Shown here in pieces: positions 8,210 to 17,482 of a DNA stretch of 43,440 nt. Below the pieces are notes generated by a model. It was given only the letters and a program-made list of their open reading frames with translations. It was not told the origin of the DNA and searched no databases. The stretch's first letter is position 1, and the number at the start of each line of letters is the position of its first letter. The DNA comes from Thermococcus sp. Lineage in GTDB: Archaea; Methanobacteriota_B; Thermococci; Thermococcales; Thermococcaceae. The position numbers were made by a program, and so were the translations under genes. Location: NCBI RefSeq assembly GCF_015523185.1, contig NZ_WAKV01000048.1, positions 1 through 43,440 on the forward strand, read 5' to 3'.

Positions 8210-9535
8210 TCATACCCCCACTTCCGTTTCTTCAATGTCTTCTATATCGGGCTTGTCTTCAGAGACAACATCGAGGTTCTTCATTCCCCAAATAAGGGGC
8301 AGGGCAATTATTACAAATATGGCACCAACGGGGAAAAGGACTCTATAATTACCTCCCGCAAGCTGAACTATTGCACCACCGACCAGACCGGCTATCAGTA
8401 TCGGGAAGGATTTTGTTGCCTCAAAGAAGCCGTAATAGCGGCCGTTAAATGCTTCACGCTCGTACTTAGTGAGAAGGTCACCAATGACAGGCCAGGATGT
8501 AGCCATCAACATTCCCCAACCTATTCCGGCTATTCCAATCAAAGCCGTTATCTGTACTTTGGTGTAAACAAACCAGCCCGCGAGGAAGGGCACCAAGAAG
8601 ATTATTCCCCCGAGAACAATGGACTTCCTCCTGCCCATTCTGTCGTAGAGTACTCCCCCAACAACGGCACCTACAAGTACAAGGACATTGAAAAGAGCCA
8701 TTATTGCGTTTCCAAGGGCAGTGACATCCTTTGTTCCAAGAACTGATTCGAGGATTCCAAAGAGGAAGACAGCCACGAACTCGAAGCTCATCCACCATAG
8801 TATTTGAGCCGAATAGAACTTCAAGAAGTCTTTGTCGGAAACTATTGAACGGAGATACGCTGTAAGGCCCTCTTCCGGCATTTCCTCGGGTAAGGTGGGT
8901 TCTCTAACCTTCATATAGACGACGAGCGCTGAGAGCATCAGGAATCCAGAGACAACAGCAAAGGGAACCCACATGTATCCTGCCTGTATTAGGGCGTTTA
9001 TTTCGTTTTTAATGTTTGTTTTCTTGGTTGCCTCAATTATTAAAAATGCTAAGCTTCCAAACAGGAAGAGGTTACCCGCCCACTCAAAGAGCGTTATTAT
9101 ACCGCTCGCCCTTCCGCGCTCGCCACTTGGGATAACATCCGGCATCAGTGAACGGTACTGGGCAACGTAGAAGTACATGGCGAAGTAGAACAGCGCGAGC
9201 ATCGCTGCAAAAGCCAGCAATGGAACCTTTGCTATGTAGCTGAAGTAAACACCAAGGACTACAAAGCCAGCAAAGATACCACCAGCAAGAATAAAGGGCG
9301 TTCTCCGTCCCCTGCCAAAACGGCTCTTGTCACTGTAGTATCCCATTAGAATTGGAACAAAGATTCCCATCAGCCCTTGAAGTGAAAGCACAGCACCAAT
9401 CACAAAGGCGGAATTGGTGTACTCATTCTGAAGCAACTTAAAGGAAAGTCCCTTGTTTAGGGCCCATCCTGTACTCATACTAAAGCCCAAGAGGGCCAGT
9501 CCCAAAACGGTTCCCCAGCTAAATTCCCGTTTCAT
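8210..9535 (-). CDS. MFS transporter (SLC45/GPH-like sugar carrier family)
   Basis: A 441-residue protein with about 12 membrane segments. The loop between segments 2 and 3 reads GYYSDKSRFGRGRRTPFILAGG, the hallmark of SLC45/sucrose and GPH-type carriers, and LYDRMGRRKS marks the second half. The substrate is likely a sugar or glycoside, but this is inference. The ATG at 9535 is chosen because GGAGGGGAGGG stands right before it; an in-frame ATG at 9550 lies inside that ribosome site. The downstream hydrolase starts about 4 bp after the stop, so the two may act together on an imported ester or glycoside. That link is speculative. Confidence 0.88.
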   Translation of the reverse strand: MKREFSWGTVLGLALLGFSMSTGWALNKGLSFKLLQNEYTNSAFVIGAVLSLQGLMGIFVPILMGYYSDKSRFGRGRRTPFILAGGIFAGFVVLGVYFSYIAKVPLLAFAAMLALFYFAMYFYVAQYRSLMPDVIPSGERGRASGIITLFEWAGNLFLFGSLAFLIIEATKKTNIKNEINALIQAGYMWVPFAVVSGFLMLSALVVYMKVREPTLPEEMPEEGLTAYLRSIVSDKDFLKFYSAQILWWMSFEFVAVFLFGILESVLGTKDVTALGNAIMALFNVLVLVGAVVGGVLYDRMGRRKSIVLGGIIFLVPFLAGWFVYTKVQITALIGIAGIGWGMLMATSWPVIGDLLTKYEREAFNGRYYGFFEATKSFPILIAGLVGGAIVQLAGGNYRVLFPVGAIFVIIALPLIWGMKNLDVVSEDKPDIEDIEETEVGV

Positions 9536-9685
9536 ATCCCTCCCCTCCATTTGAGGCCGAAGGCATTTTCATTATTCCAGCACAGATTCAACATTCATAC
9601 CCCTTTTTCATTCGTAGAACATATTGATACGATGGTGCCATAGGGCTTTTAAGGGTTGTGAGTTCATTTTTGGGCGGTAGTAAAG

Positions 9686-10435
9686 ATGACAATTCCGAAC
9701 ACTGAGAGAAACTTCATGCTATTAGGTCACAGAGGGTTTCGAGGTGTCTTGGAGAACACCCTACCCGCGTTCAGGAGGGCTCTCAAATACGCTGATGGAA
9801 TAGAGTTCGACGTCAGGTTGACAGGTGACAGAAAGCTTGTAACACTCCACGATGGTGAGTTCCGGGCAAACGGAAAACTCTACAGAGTAAGAGAACTGAC
9901 CTACAGGGAACTTCTCAGACTGCACCCTCACGGAAGATTAGTTCCAAGGGTGAAGGACGTTATAAAGCTCTCGCCGGAGATTTTAAACGCCGATATTAAA
10001 GACCCCGAAGTCGTTGAGAAACTGATTGAAAAACTCGAACGAAGAAATCTCCTGGAGAGAACCGTCATCTCCGCAGACAACCTCGGACTCGCCCTGAAAA
10101 TTCAGAGGGAATGCCCAGACTGTCGGGTCGGATTTTCGATAATCAGCGCACGCAACCTTTTGATGAGCTTAAGATTAATGAGGAATGTTTACTCTATCCA
10201 CATCCCCCTCGACCTGACCTCTTACCTCGGAGTGAGAGGAGTATTAACGCTGATAGAGCTCTACCGCCGGAAGGGTCTCAGGGTATGGCTCTGGAACTAC
10301 AGAATGGACGAGCTTGCCCTCCTGCCGGAGCTTATGGACAGGGCGGATGCTGTTATAGCGGATGACCCTGCCAGGGTAAAAAGGTTTATATCTCTCCAAC
10401 CCATTGGCATTGAGGCGACCAGATATGTGGGATGA
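9686..10435 (+). CDS. glycerophosphodiester phosphodiesterase family protein 1
   Basis: A 249-residue GDPD-type TIM barrel. Such enzymes hydrolyse glycerophosphodiesters (deacylated or de-alkylated lipid head groups) to glycerol phosphate and an alcohol. The catalytic His of LLGHRGFRG and the second His of TLHDGEF are present, as are metal ligands in GIEFDV. It is more divergent than the next gene: the usual E-x-K after the second strand is replaced by NADIKD. The start at 9686 follows GGCGGTAG; an in-frame ATG at 9716 lies just before the first motif. A TATA-like CTTTTAAG lies near 9647-9654. The next gene overlaps its end by 11 bp. Confidence 0.88.
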   Translation: MTIPNTERNFMLLGHRGFRGVLENTLPAFRRALKYADGIEFDVRLTGDRKLVTLHDGEFRANGKLYRVRELTYRELLRLHPHGRLVPRVKDVIKLSPEILNADIKDPEVVEKLIEKLERRNLLERTVISADNLGLALKIQRECPDCRVGFSIISARNLLMSLRLMRNVYSIHIPLDLTSYLGVRGVLTLIELYRRKGLRVWLWNYRMDELALLPELMDRADAVIADDPARVKRFISLQPIGIEATRYVG

Positions 10436-11168
10436 GAAGGTAATAGTGCTCGGCCACAGGGGTTACATGGGCAAGTTCCCAGAGAACAGCCTTTTAGCGT
10501 TTAAAAAGGCCGTTGAAGCAGGAGCCGATGGTGTTGAGCTCGACGTCTGGCTAACAAAGGATGGAAAGGTAGTGGTAATGCACGATGAGACTATAGACAG
10601 GACAAGCAACATGAAGGGAAGGCAGAAGGAAATGACGCTTAAAGACCTCAAAAAGGCCGATATCGGCTTGGGCGAAAGGATTCCAACTCTTGAGGAGGTC
10701 TTTGAAGCCCTTCCAGAAAGCGCTCTAGTCAACGTCGAGCTCAAGGATAAGGATGCCGTTGGGGAAGTTGCTAGAATCGTCAAGAAAAACAACCCCGAGA
10801 GAGCCCTGATTTCTTCTTTCGACGTTGATTCTCTCAGGGAATACCGAAAGTTTGATGGGGAAACTAGAATGGGCCTCCTGATTGACAGGGAAGAGGTCGT
10901 CCCGCTCATCCCAAAGCTTAAGGAGGAGCTTAACCTCTGGTCAATAAACATCCCGATGGAGGCAATACCGCTTCTCGGCCTCGAAAAAACCCTTCAGGCC
11001 ATAAAGTGGGCCCGCTCCCTTGGGCTAAAAGTCGTCCTGTGGACGGAAAACGACGAGCTCTTCTACCTCAACGACAACCTTGCAAAACTCAAGGGGCTTT
11101 TTGAGGTGGTCATTGCGAACGACGTGAAGAGAATGATTGAATACCTCAAGAAACAAGGGCTGAGATGA
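10425..11168 (+). CDS. glycerophosphodiester phosphodiesterase 2
   Basis: A 247-residue canonical [43 protein letters not shown] and VELKD are all intact. These give both catalytic His residues and the Glu/Asp/Glu metal site. The product would be glycerol phosphate feeding the kinase/dehydrogenase genes downstream. The start is chosen at ATG 10425, with GAGGCG nine bases upstream; a TTG at 10404 is possible but has no such site. Translation is probably coupled to the preceding gene, whose stop lies inside this reading frame. Confidence 0.94.
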   Translation: MWDEKVIVLGHRGYMGKFPENSLLAFKKAVEAGADGVELDVWLTKDGKVVVMHDETIDRTSNMKGRQKEMTLKDLKKADIGLGERIPTLEEVFEALPESALVNVELKDKDAVGEVARIVKKNNPERALISSFDVDSLREYRKFDGETRMGLLIDREEVVPLIPKLKEELNLWSINIPMEAIPLLGLEKTLQAIKWARSLGLKVVLWTENDELFYLNDNLAKLKGLFEVVIANDVKRMIEYLKKQGLR

Positions 11169-11204
11169 AAACCCTGTTGTCTATATTTTTTCCGTTGGCG
11201 GACT

Positions 11205-11975
11205 GTGAAGAGGAAATCCAGAGCGCAGGTGCGGGAAGTGAAGCGTGAGAACCTGAGGACATTCCTTCTACTCACACTTCTTTTTGTTTTCTCAATCACC
11301 CGTCTTCAGCTTTCAGGGGACGAATCTGTCCCGGCATATCTACTCCCGGTTGTGTGGGGGTGCCTTCTCCTGCTGGGAACAGCAGGGATACTTTTAAGTG
11401 TCAGGGAAGACAAGCGCGATTTTCTCGTGTTCACAGCCTTGGTAATTGTCGCGCTGTTCTTCACGGGAAGCTACATGGGGAACATCTATTTAAGAAAGGA
11501 AAGTGCCGAAGCCATCGCCTCAATACTGGCACTCTCTAAGGATTCGTATCCATGCGAAGGTTCCGATGTCTGGCTGACGTTGGGGATACCAATCAAAGAT
11601 GACAAAGATGTCAAGAAGTTCGAGAACTTTCTGGAGGAGTTTAATCTCAGTCCCCACCTGCAGGATAAAGATACCATAGAAAACACCGCATACGTGTCAA
11701 TGTGTGCAATGGGGAAAAGCTCAGAGCTCCCTGGTATGGAAAGAAAGGCACCGGAACTTGGCTGGTCATATTACGTCACCAACCTGACGGCACTGAGGCA
11801 AAAGACCTACAGAGAAGAGGTTGCAGATGAAAATACCATACGGATAGATTTCTTCATACAGGCATCAATGGGGCACACTGAATCCTATTTCACGTGCATC
11901 TCCCGGAAACTGACAGGGGTTGGCATTATACTTTCATTACTGGGCCTCTTACTGAGACTGCCCCGGGGAGAGTAA
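11205..11975 (+). CDS. membrane protein of unknown function within the glycerol cluster
   Basis: A 256-residue protein I do not recognise. Three hydrophobic segments fill residues about 20-100, a mainly hydrophilic domain of about 130 residues follows, and a final hydrophobic segment near the C-terminus ends in a basic tail. The soluble domain has Cys residues at YPCEGS, SMCAMG and YFTCIS that could form a disulphide if external. The start is GTG at 11205; a GTG near 11239 is an alternative. It lies between the phosphodiesterase and glycerol kinase genes on the same strand, so a role in handling glycerol compounds is possible but unsupported by homology. Confidence 0.7.
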   Translation: MKRKSRAQVREVKRENLRTFLLLTLLFVFSITRLQLSGDESVPAYLLPVVWGCLLLLGTAGILLSVREDKRDFLVFTALVIVALFFTGSYMGNIYLRKESAEAIASILALSKDSYPCEGSDVWLTLGIPIKDDKDVKKFENFLEEFNLSPHLQDKDTIENTAYVSMCAMGKSSELPGMERKAPELGWSYYVTNLTALRQKTYREEVADENTIRIDFFIQASMGHTESYFTCISRKLTGVGIILSLLGLLLRLPRGE

Positions 11976-12018
11976 AGCATAATTATGGGAAGCACCCCAT
12001 GTTCTAAGGTGGTCAAAG

Positions 12019-13500
12019 GTGGAGAAGTTCATACTCTCACTCGACGAGGGGACGACTTCGGCAAGGGCGATAATCTTCGATAGGGAAAGCAACATCCTTG
12101 GAATCGGCCAGTACGAGTTCCCCCAGCACTACCCTAGGCCCGGCTGGGTGGAACATGACCCGGAGGAAATCTGGGAAGCGCAGTTCAGAGCGATAAAGAC
12201 TGCCATTGAAAGGGCCAAAATAGAACCTGGCCAGATAGCCGCTATCGGAGTTACCAACCAGCGCGAGACGACGATAGTCTGGGACAGAAACGGGAAACCA
12301 CTTTACAACGCAATAGTGTGGCAGTGCAGAAGGACGGCGGAGATGGTTGAGGAAATAAAGAGGGAATACGGCGATATGATAAGGCAGAAGACCGGCCTTG
12401 TGCCCGATGCCTACTTCTCAGCCTCAAAGCTCAAGTGGCTCCTTGATAACGTGCCCGGTCTAAGGGAGAAGGCGGAGAAAGGCGAGGTCCTCTTCGGGAC
12501 CGTGGATACCTTCCTCATCTACCGCCTAACCGGGGAGCATGTTACGGACTACTCGAACGCCTCCAGAACGATGCTCTTCAACATCAAGAGGTTAGACTGG
12601 GACGACGAGCTCCTTGAGATATTTGGAATTCCCAGAGACATCCTGCCCGAGGTGAGGGAGTCGAGTGAGGTCTACGGCTATACCAGGAGGGACCTCCTCG
12701 GTGCAGAGATTCCGGTAAGTGGGGACGCCGGCGACCAGCAGGCCGCTTTATTCGGTCAGGCGGGCTTTGAAACGGGAATGGTGAAGGCCACCTACGGAAC
12801 CGGGAGCTTCATATTGGCAAACACGGGAAAGACCGTCCGCTACTCAAACAACCTGCTCACAACGATAGCGTGGGGGCTGAAGGGAAAGGTCACCTACGCC
12901 CTCGAGGGAAGCATATTCGTAACTGGAGCGGCAGTTCAGTGGCTCCGCGACGGAATAAAGATTATCAGACACGCCGCCGAAACCGAAGAACTCGCAGAAA
13001 AGCTGGAGAGCAACGAGGGGGTTTACTTCGTCCCGGCCTTTGTCGGCCTTGGAGCACCGTACTGGGACCAGTTTGCAAGGGGCCTCATAATAGGCATAAC
13101 GCGCGGAACCGGCAGAGAACACCTCGCGAGGGCAACGCTGGAGGCGATAGCCTACCTCACACGGGACGTCATCGAGGAGATGGAAAAGTTGGTCGGAATA
13201 AAGGAGCTCCGCGTTGACGGTGGGGCAACTGCCAACGACTTCCTGATGCAGTTTCAGGCGGACATACTCAACAGGCGTGTCGTGAGGCCAGTGGTGAAGG
13301 AAACTACTGCCCTTGGAGCGGCCTATCTTGCAGGACTGGCCGTGGACTACTGGGAAAGCCTTGAGGAGATAGAGCGCCTCTGGAAGGTCGAGAAGATTTT
13401 CGAGCCAAAGATGGACGAAAAGACCCGGGAAAAGCTCTACCGCGGCTGGAAGGAAGCCGTGAAGAGGGCGATGGGCTGGGCAAAGGTCGTCGGAGAGTGA
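12019..13500 (+). CDS. glpK: glycerol kinase
   Basis: Phosphorylates glycerol with ATP to sn-glycerol 3-phosphate. At 493 residues it has full FGGY-kinase length. The N-terminal phosphate loop [15 protein letters not shown], the substrate segment TNQRETT, the catalytic [13 protein letters not shown] and the adenosine motif VDGGATAND are all visible. It starts with GTG at 12019, supported by GGTGGTCAAAG immediately upstream. It belongs with the two upstream phosphodiesterases and the downstream GlpA-like dehydrogenase set. As I recall it, the T. kodakarensis glycerol kinase is very similar from the first residues on. Confidence 0.97.
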   Translation: MEKFILSLDEGTTSARAIIFDRESNILGIGQYEFPQHYPRPGWVEHDPEEIWEAQFRAIKTAIERAKIEPGQIAAIGVTNQRETTIVWDRNGKPLYNAIVWQCRRTAEMVEEIKREYGDMIRQKTGLVPDAYFSASKLKWLLDNVPGLREKAEKGEVLFGTVDTFLIYRLTGEHVTDYSNASRTMLFNIKRLDWDDELLEIFGIPRDILPEVRESSEVYGYTRRDLLGAEIPVSGDAGDQQAALFGQAGFETGMVKATYGTGSFILANTGKTVRYSNNLLTTIAWGLKGKVTYALEGSIFVTGAAVQWLRDGIKIIRHAAETEELAEKLESNEGVYFVPAFVGLGAPYWDQFARGLIIGITRGTGREHLARATLEAIAYLTRDVIEEMEKLVGIKELRVDGGATANDFLMQFQADILNRRVVRPVVKETTALGAAYLAGLAVDYWESLEEIERLWKVEKIFEPKMDEKTREKLYRGWKEAVKRAMGWAKVVGE

Positions 13501-13556
13501 GTTACTGTTCTCCCCATATTTTTTATACTTTCGGGCGTATAACAATGGGGGAGAAC

Positions 13557-14252
13557 ATGAAGAGGCAAATAGTTCTTTTTAGCGTGTTTGTGATTCTCGT
13601 AATACTCGGATATGCCCTGCATGGGGACCAAGGCACACCAATCCACTCGGCAGTCCCCAATGAGAACTCCACGCACACCCCAGTCGGAGAGAAAGCTCCA
13701 TCAGTCAACGAGGTACTTATTAGCTTGGGCTCCTATGAATCTTTCTGCTGGGTCGTTAATGGAACTTCACTTCCGGTTCCTTTCTTCGGGATTCAGGCCA
13801 AGTGGGTAAAGGGTTGCGTGAACTACGCCAACGGCTCCGCCGTTTACTGGGTTAAAAAAACAGACGGAAGAAGCTTCCATTACATAGTAAACGCCACTTT
13901 GGATGACCTTGACTGGTCAGTTATTACTCACACGTATTCCCCGGGACTCAACATCATGAACTTCCTGTCGTGGGTTCTGACAGACGGGAACGTCACGGAC
14001 GTTAAACGAGCTGGGAATCTCTACCAGCTCAACCTGTCATTAGATTACGTGGACGAATCCAACGCAGGAACTATTGAAAATCCACACATAATCAGGATTT
14101 ACATAACCTGGAACGTTACACTAATCGTCAACGCCGACGGGGAACCAATCGGGGGACACTTCGTGGGAAAGAGTCGCGGTCCCTCCAATGTTAACAGTGC
14201 CAACTGGTTCCAAGAGGGAAACTTCACCCTCCTCGGCGAGTGGAAGCAATGA
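13557..14252 (+). CDS. exported or membrane-anchored protein, unknown function
   Basis: About 231 residues. An N-terminal hydrophobic segment (KRQIVLFSVFVILVILGYALHG) acts as signal or anchor, followed by a Thr/Pro-rich linker and a beta-rich extracellular domain. Many N-x-S/T sequons (NGT, NAT, NVT, NLS) and several Trp residues suggest a glycosylated surface protein. Two Cys (SFCWV and KGCVN) may form a disulphide. No family recognised. The ATG at 13557 follows GGGGGAG; TTTTTTATACTT (13520-13531) is a good TATA box. It interrupts the glycerol gene set and resembles in style the lipoprotein at 17479-18270. Confidence 0.75.
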   Translation: MKRQIVLFSVFVILVILGYALHGDQGTPIHSAVPNENSTHTPVGEKAPSVNEVLISLGSYESFCWVVNGTSLPVPFFGIQAKWVKGCVNYANGSAVYWVKKTDGRSFHYIVNATLDDLDWSVITHTYSPGLNIMNFLSWVLTDGNVTDVKRAGNLYQLNLSLDYVDESNAGTIENPHIIRIYITWNVTLIVNADGEPIGGHFVGKSRGPSNVNSANWFQEGNFTLLGEWKQ

Positions 14253-14397
14253 ACGTTCATGTCCATTCTCCTTCTGTTCTCCCCTGTTCTCCCTCTCAAT
14301 GCCCCGAACAGTCCTCTCTACTCTTTTTCACAAAACCAAAGGTTTGAGAAAGCTTTAAAACGTGGAAGGAATTTTTAAGCTCACCGGAGGGTGGCGT

Positions 14398-15888
14398 ATG
14401 AAAACGAAAGTTGCCATAATAGGCGCGGGAATAAGCGGTGCGAGCATAGCGCGCGTTCTGAGCAGGTTCGAGAACCTTGAGATTCACCTAATCGAGAAGG
14501 CACCCGACGTTGGCTGGGGTGTGAGCAAGGCCAACACCGCCTTAATTCACGGCGGTTACGACGACGACCCGGAAAAGTATCCGACGAGGGCGAGGCTCTG
14601 CATAAAAGGCAATAGGCTCTGGCATCAGTGGGTTAAGGAACTCGAGATTCCCCACGTCTGGAACGGGGCTTTGATAGTTGCAACAAAGGAGGAAGACTTT
14701 GACGAGCTCGAGAGGCTTTTGGAGCGCGGGAGGAAAAACGGCGTCCCCGAGATGAGAATAGTTGATAAGGAAGAGCTCTTCCACCTCGAGCCGGGCCTCA
14801 CACCCAAGGCTATCGGCGCTCTATGGGTTCCTATAGTCGGCCAGATAGCACCGATTCCGGCGGTTATAGCAATTGTGGAAAACGCCGTTGCCAACGGGGT
14901 AAAGACCCACCTCGAAACGGAAGTGAGGGGCATAAAGGTTGAGAACGGGGAAGTTAAGGGCATTGAAACAAACAACGGTTTCATCGAGGCTGACATCGTA
15001 ATAAACGCGACGGGCCTTTATGCCGATGAGATAGCGAGAATGGCAGGAATAGACTACTTTGAGATTCACCCGAGGAAAGGGGAATACTGGATTTTCGATG
15101 ACGACGTCCCTGGGCCGAGGAGGGTTCTTTTCCCTACGCCGACGCCGATAAGCAAGGGAATCGTCGTGACCACGGAGATTTCAGGTCACCTCATGATAGG
15201 ACCCAACGCCCAGGATTTGCCACCAGAGGAAAAGGAAAACTTCGCCACGACAGAGGAGGGTCTCGAACAGGTCTGGGAAGGTGCCAAAAAGCTCTGGCCC
15301 CGGCTACCCCCAAGGAGCAAGGTCATCAGAACCTTTGCCGGGCTGAGACCTGAGCCAACCGGGGGAGACTTCATAATCAAAGCGGAGGAAGAGGTCTGGG
15401 GTTTTATCAATGTTGCAGGCATTCGTTCGCCCGGTTTGACAAGTGCACCGGCAATAGCCTACGAGGTGGTTCAAATAATCGAGAGCGACCTCGGAATTGA
15501 GCTGAAGGAAAAATCCAAGTGGAACCCCTACAGGAAGGAGATAAGCCACTTCTTCATGATGACACCCGAGCAGGTGAACGAAGCGGTTAAGAGAAACCCG
15601 GCCTACGGGAAGATAGTGTGTCGGTGTAACAACGTCAGCGAGGGGGACATTCTGGAGGCAATCGAGAGGATGAAGTTCATAGGCGTTAAAACGCCGAGCG
15701 TTGATTCCGTCAAGTTCAGGACGAAAGCTACCACTGGAACCTGTCAGGGAAGCTTCTGCAGGCCGAAAATAGTCCAGCTTTTAGCCAAAGAGTACGGAGT
15801 CGAGCCCTGGAAAGTAACGCTGAAGGGCAGGGGAAGCGAGATTGGAATAGGAGACGTCAAGGTCCTGCTCAGGGGGGATGGTGCATGA
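14398..15888 (+). CDS. GlpA-like FAD-dependent glycerol-3-phosphate dehydrogenase
   Basis: About 496 residues. It oxidises glycerol 3-phosphate to dihydroxyacetone phosphate. The N-terminal FAD-binding fold opens with VAIIGAGISGASIARVL and continues with KANTALIHGGYDD, typical of the DAO/GlpA family. The C-terminus carries a BFD-like [2Fe-2S] domain with Cys in CRCNN (residue about 410) and GTCQGSFC. The ATG at 14398 follows GGAGGGTGG; an in-frame ATG 36 bp upstream lacks a ribosome site. TTTTTAAG at 14372-14379 and CTTTAAAACG at 14352-14361 are TATA-like. The stop overlaps the next start (ATGA), so translation is coupled and a complex with the next two products is likely. Confidence 0.92.
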   Translation: MKTKVAIIGAGISGASIARVLSRFENLEIHLIEKAPDVGWGVSKANTALIHGGYDDDPEKYPTRARLCIKGNRLWHQWVKELEIPHVWNGALIVATKEEDFDELERLLERGRKNGVPEMRIVDKEELFHLEPGLTPKAIGALWVPIVGQIAPIPAVIAIVENAVANGVKTHLETEVRGIKVENGEVKGIETNNGFIEADIVINATGLYADEIARMAGIDYFEIHPRKGEYWIFDDDVPGPRRVLFPTPTPISKGIVVTTEISGHLMIGPNAQDLPPEEKENFATTEEGLEQVWEGAKKLWPRLPPRSKVIRTFAGLRPEPTGGDFIIKAEEEVWGFINVAGIRSPGLTSAPAIAYEVVQIIESDLGIELKEKSKWNPYRKEISHFFMMTPEQVNEAVKRNPAYGKIVCRCNNVSEGDILEAIERMKFIGVKTPSVDSVKFRTKATTGTCQGSFCRPKIVQLLAKEYGVEPWKVTLKGRGSEIGIGDVKVLLRGDGA

Positions 15889-17141
15889 TGTTCCCAAATA
15901 TCCCGGCCCTTAGCTACGACGTCGTCGTCATAGGCGGTGGGCCCGCGGGAATGGCCGCGGCAATAAAGGCCAAGGAACTCGGTTTAAATGTTCTCCTACT
16001 AGATGAAAACGACTACCTCGGCGGTATTCTGCCCCAGTGCATTCACCCAGGCTTTGGACTTCACTACTACAGGGAAGAACTAACCGGACCTGAGTTCGCC
16101 TCGCGCCTCGCCAAGAATCTTGTCGAGTTGGGTGTGGAGTACCGAACCTCGGCGAGGGTTCTCGAAATCAGGAACTACTCCGACCTCGAAAAGTTCGTGC
16201 TCTTCACGTCTCCAGCCGGAATCTATGGGGTCTGGGCCAAGGCGATAATCTACACCGCTGGGGCTCGCGAAAGGCACGCCTTTGAAATTGGAATAGTTGG
16301 TGACAGGGTTGCCGGGATTTACACGGCAGGAGAAGCCCAAACGCTTATGGACATTTACGGAATAATGCCGGGCAGAGAAGTCGTTATCGTCGGTTCCGGC
16401 GACGTTGGTCTGATAATGGCCCGGCGCTTTGCCCTTGAGGGAGCGAAGGTAAAGGCCGTTGTGGAACTTATGCCGTATCCCGGCGGACTGGCGAGGAACG
16501 TCATGATTCTCAGGGACTTTGGAATTCCCCTCTACCTGAGCCATAAGGTCGTAGAAGTTCGCGGAAGGAGAAGGGTCGAGAAAGTTAAGGTCGTTAAGGT
16601 TGATGAGAACCTCAACGAGACGGGCGAAGAGTTCTGGATTGAAGCCGATACCCTAGTTGTCTCAGCGGGCCTTGTTCCTGCGGTGAAGAAGCTGAAGAAG
16701 GTTGGGGTTGAAATTGACCCAGCAACCGGTGGGCCAGTTGTCAACGACAGGCTTGAGACGAGCGTTCCCGGAATCTTCGTTGCCGGGAACTCACTCCTTA
16801 TAAACGACCTCGTTGATTACGTGGCAGAGCAGGGTGAACTTGCCTCTGAGGGGGCCAAAGAGTTCATTGAAAACGGCGGAATCGAGAGCAGAAAGTGGAT
16901 TAAGGTTAATAGGGGAGAAAACGTTAGGCTCATCGTTCCCCACTACCTGAGCGGAGAGAGGGACGTTTACCTCTACCTCCGCGTTGCAAAGCCAATGGAA
17001 AACGTTGAGCTCAGGATTCCAGAGATAGACAAGAGGATAAAGCTTCCTGTGGCCAAGCCCGCTGAGATGCTCAGGATAAAGCTCAAAGCCGAGGAAATCA
17101 GGAAGGCAGAGAGGCTCACCGTGGAGGTGGTGAAGGCATGA
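15885..17141 (+). CDS. GlpB/NADH-oxidase-like FAD-NAD(P) oxidoreductase
   Basis: A 418-residue pyridine-nucleotide disulphide oxidoreductase-like flavoprotein. The FAD loop is VVIGGGPAGMAAAIKA at the N-terminus, and a second Rossmann motif VVIVGSGDVGLIMARRF near residue 165 should bind NAD(P)H. A Cys lies in GGILPQCIHPGF. ETSVPGIFVAGNS is the second FAD contact. In known glp clusters such a protein passes electrons from the GlpA flavin/Fe-S centre to another acceptor. It overlaps the upstream gene by 4 bp and the downstream gene by 4 bp. A second ATG follows the first directly, so the exact start is off by at most one codon. Confidence 0.92.
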   Translation: MMFPNIPALSYDVVVIGGGPAGMAAAIKAKELGLNVLLLDENDYLGGILPQCIHPGFGLHYYREELTGPEFASRLAKNLVELGVEYRTSARVLEIRNYSDLEKFVLFTSPAGIYGVWAKAIIYTAGARERHAFEIGIVGDRVAGIYTAGEAQTLMDIYGIMPGREVVIVGSGDVGLIMARRFALEGAKVKAVVELMPYPGGLARNVMILRDFGIPLYLSHKVVEVRGRRRVEKVKVVKVDENLNETGEEFWIEADTLVVSAGLVPAVKKLKKVGVEIDPATGGPVVNDRLETSVPGIFVAGNSLLINDLVDYVAEQGELASEGAKEFIENGGIESRKWIKVNRGENVRLIVPHYLSGERDVYLYLRVAKPMENVELRIPEIDKRIKLPVAKPAEMLRIKLKAEEIRKAERLTVEVVKA

Positions 17142-17482
17142 TTTACCGCTTTACCTGTATAGTCTGCCCACTTGGCTGTTCCATTGAGGTTGAAGTTGAG
17201 GACGGGAAGATTAAGGATGTCAGGGGTTGTACATGTCCCAGAGGAGAGGAATGGGCAATACAGGAAGTTATAAACCCCAGGCGAGTAGTGATGAGCGTTA
17301 TTCCTGTTGAAGGTGGTGCTCTTCCAACGGTGAGCGTCAAAACTGCCGAACCAGTCCAGAAAGAAAAGATACCCGAGCTTATGAAATTCCTGGCAAACCT
17401 AAGATTAAAAGCCCCCGTAAAAATTGGGGACGTCGTTGCCGAGTGGGAAGGGATAAAAATAGTTGCAACAAGAGGGGCTTAG
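17138..17482 (+). CDS. DUF1667 iron-sulphur protein of the GlpA/GlpB-like set
   Basis: A 114-residue protein with Cys pattern CIVCPLGC near the N-terminus and GCTCPRG near residue 30, matching DUF1667 and resembling the Fe-S region of molybdopterin oxidoreductases. It follows the GlpB-like gene with a 4-bp ATGA overlap. A GlpA / NADH-oxidase-like / DUF1667 gene order also occurs in anaerobic bacteria, which supports a role as electron-transfer subunit of an anaerobic glycerol-3-phosphate dehydrogenase complex; that role is inferred. The gene is convergent with the lipoprotein gene and overlaps it by 4 bp. Confidence 0.88.
   Translation: MIYRFTCIVCPLGCSIEVEVEDGKIKDVRGCTCPRGEEWAIQEVINPRRVVMSVIPVEGGALPTVSVKTAEPVQKEKIPELMKFLANLRLKAPVKIGDVVAEWEGIKIVATRGA

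Noticed and set aside
10404-10424. TTG start for the second phosphodiesterase
   Set aside because: ATG at 10425 has GAGGCG at the right distance; the extra residues are not part of the conserved barrel.
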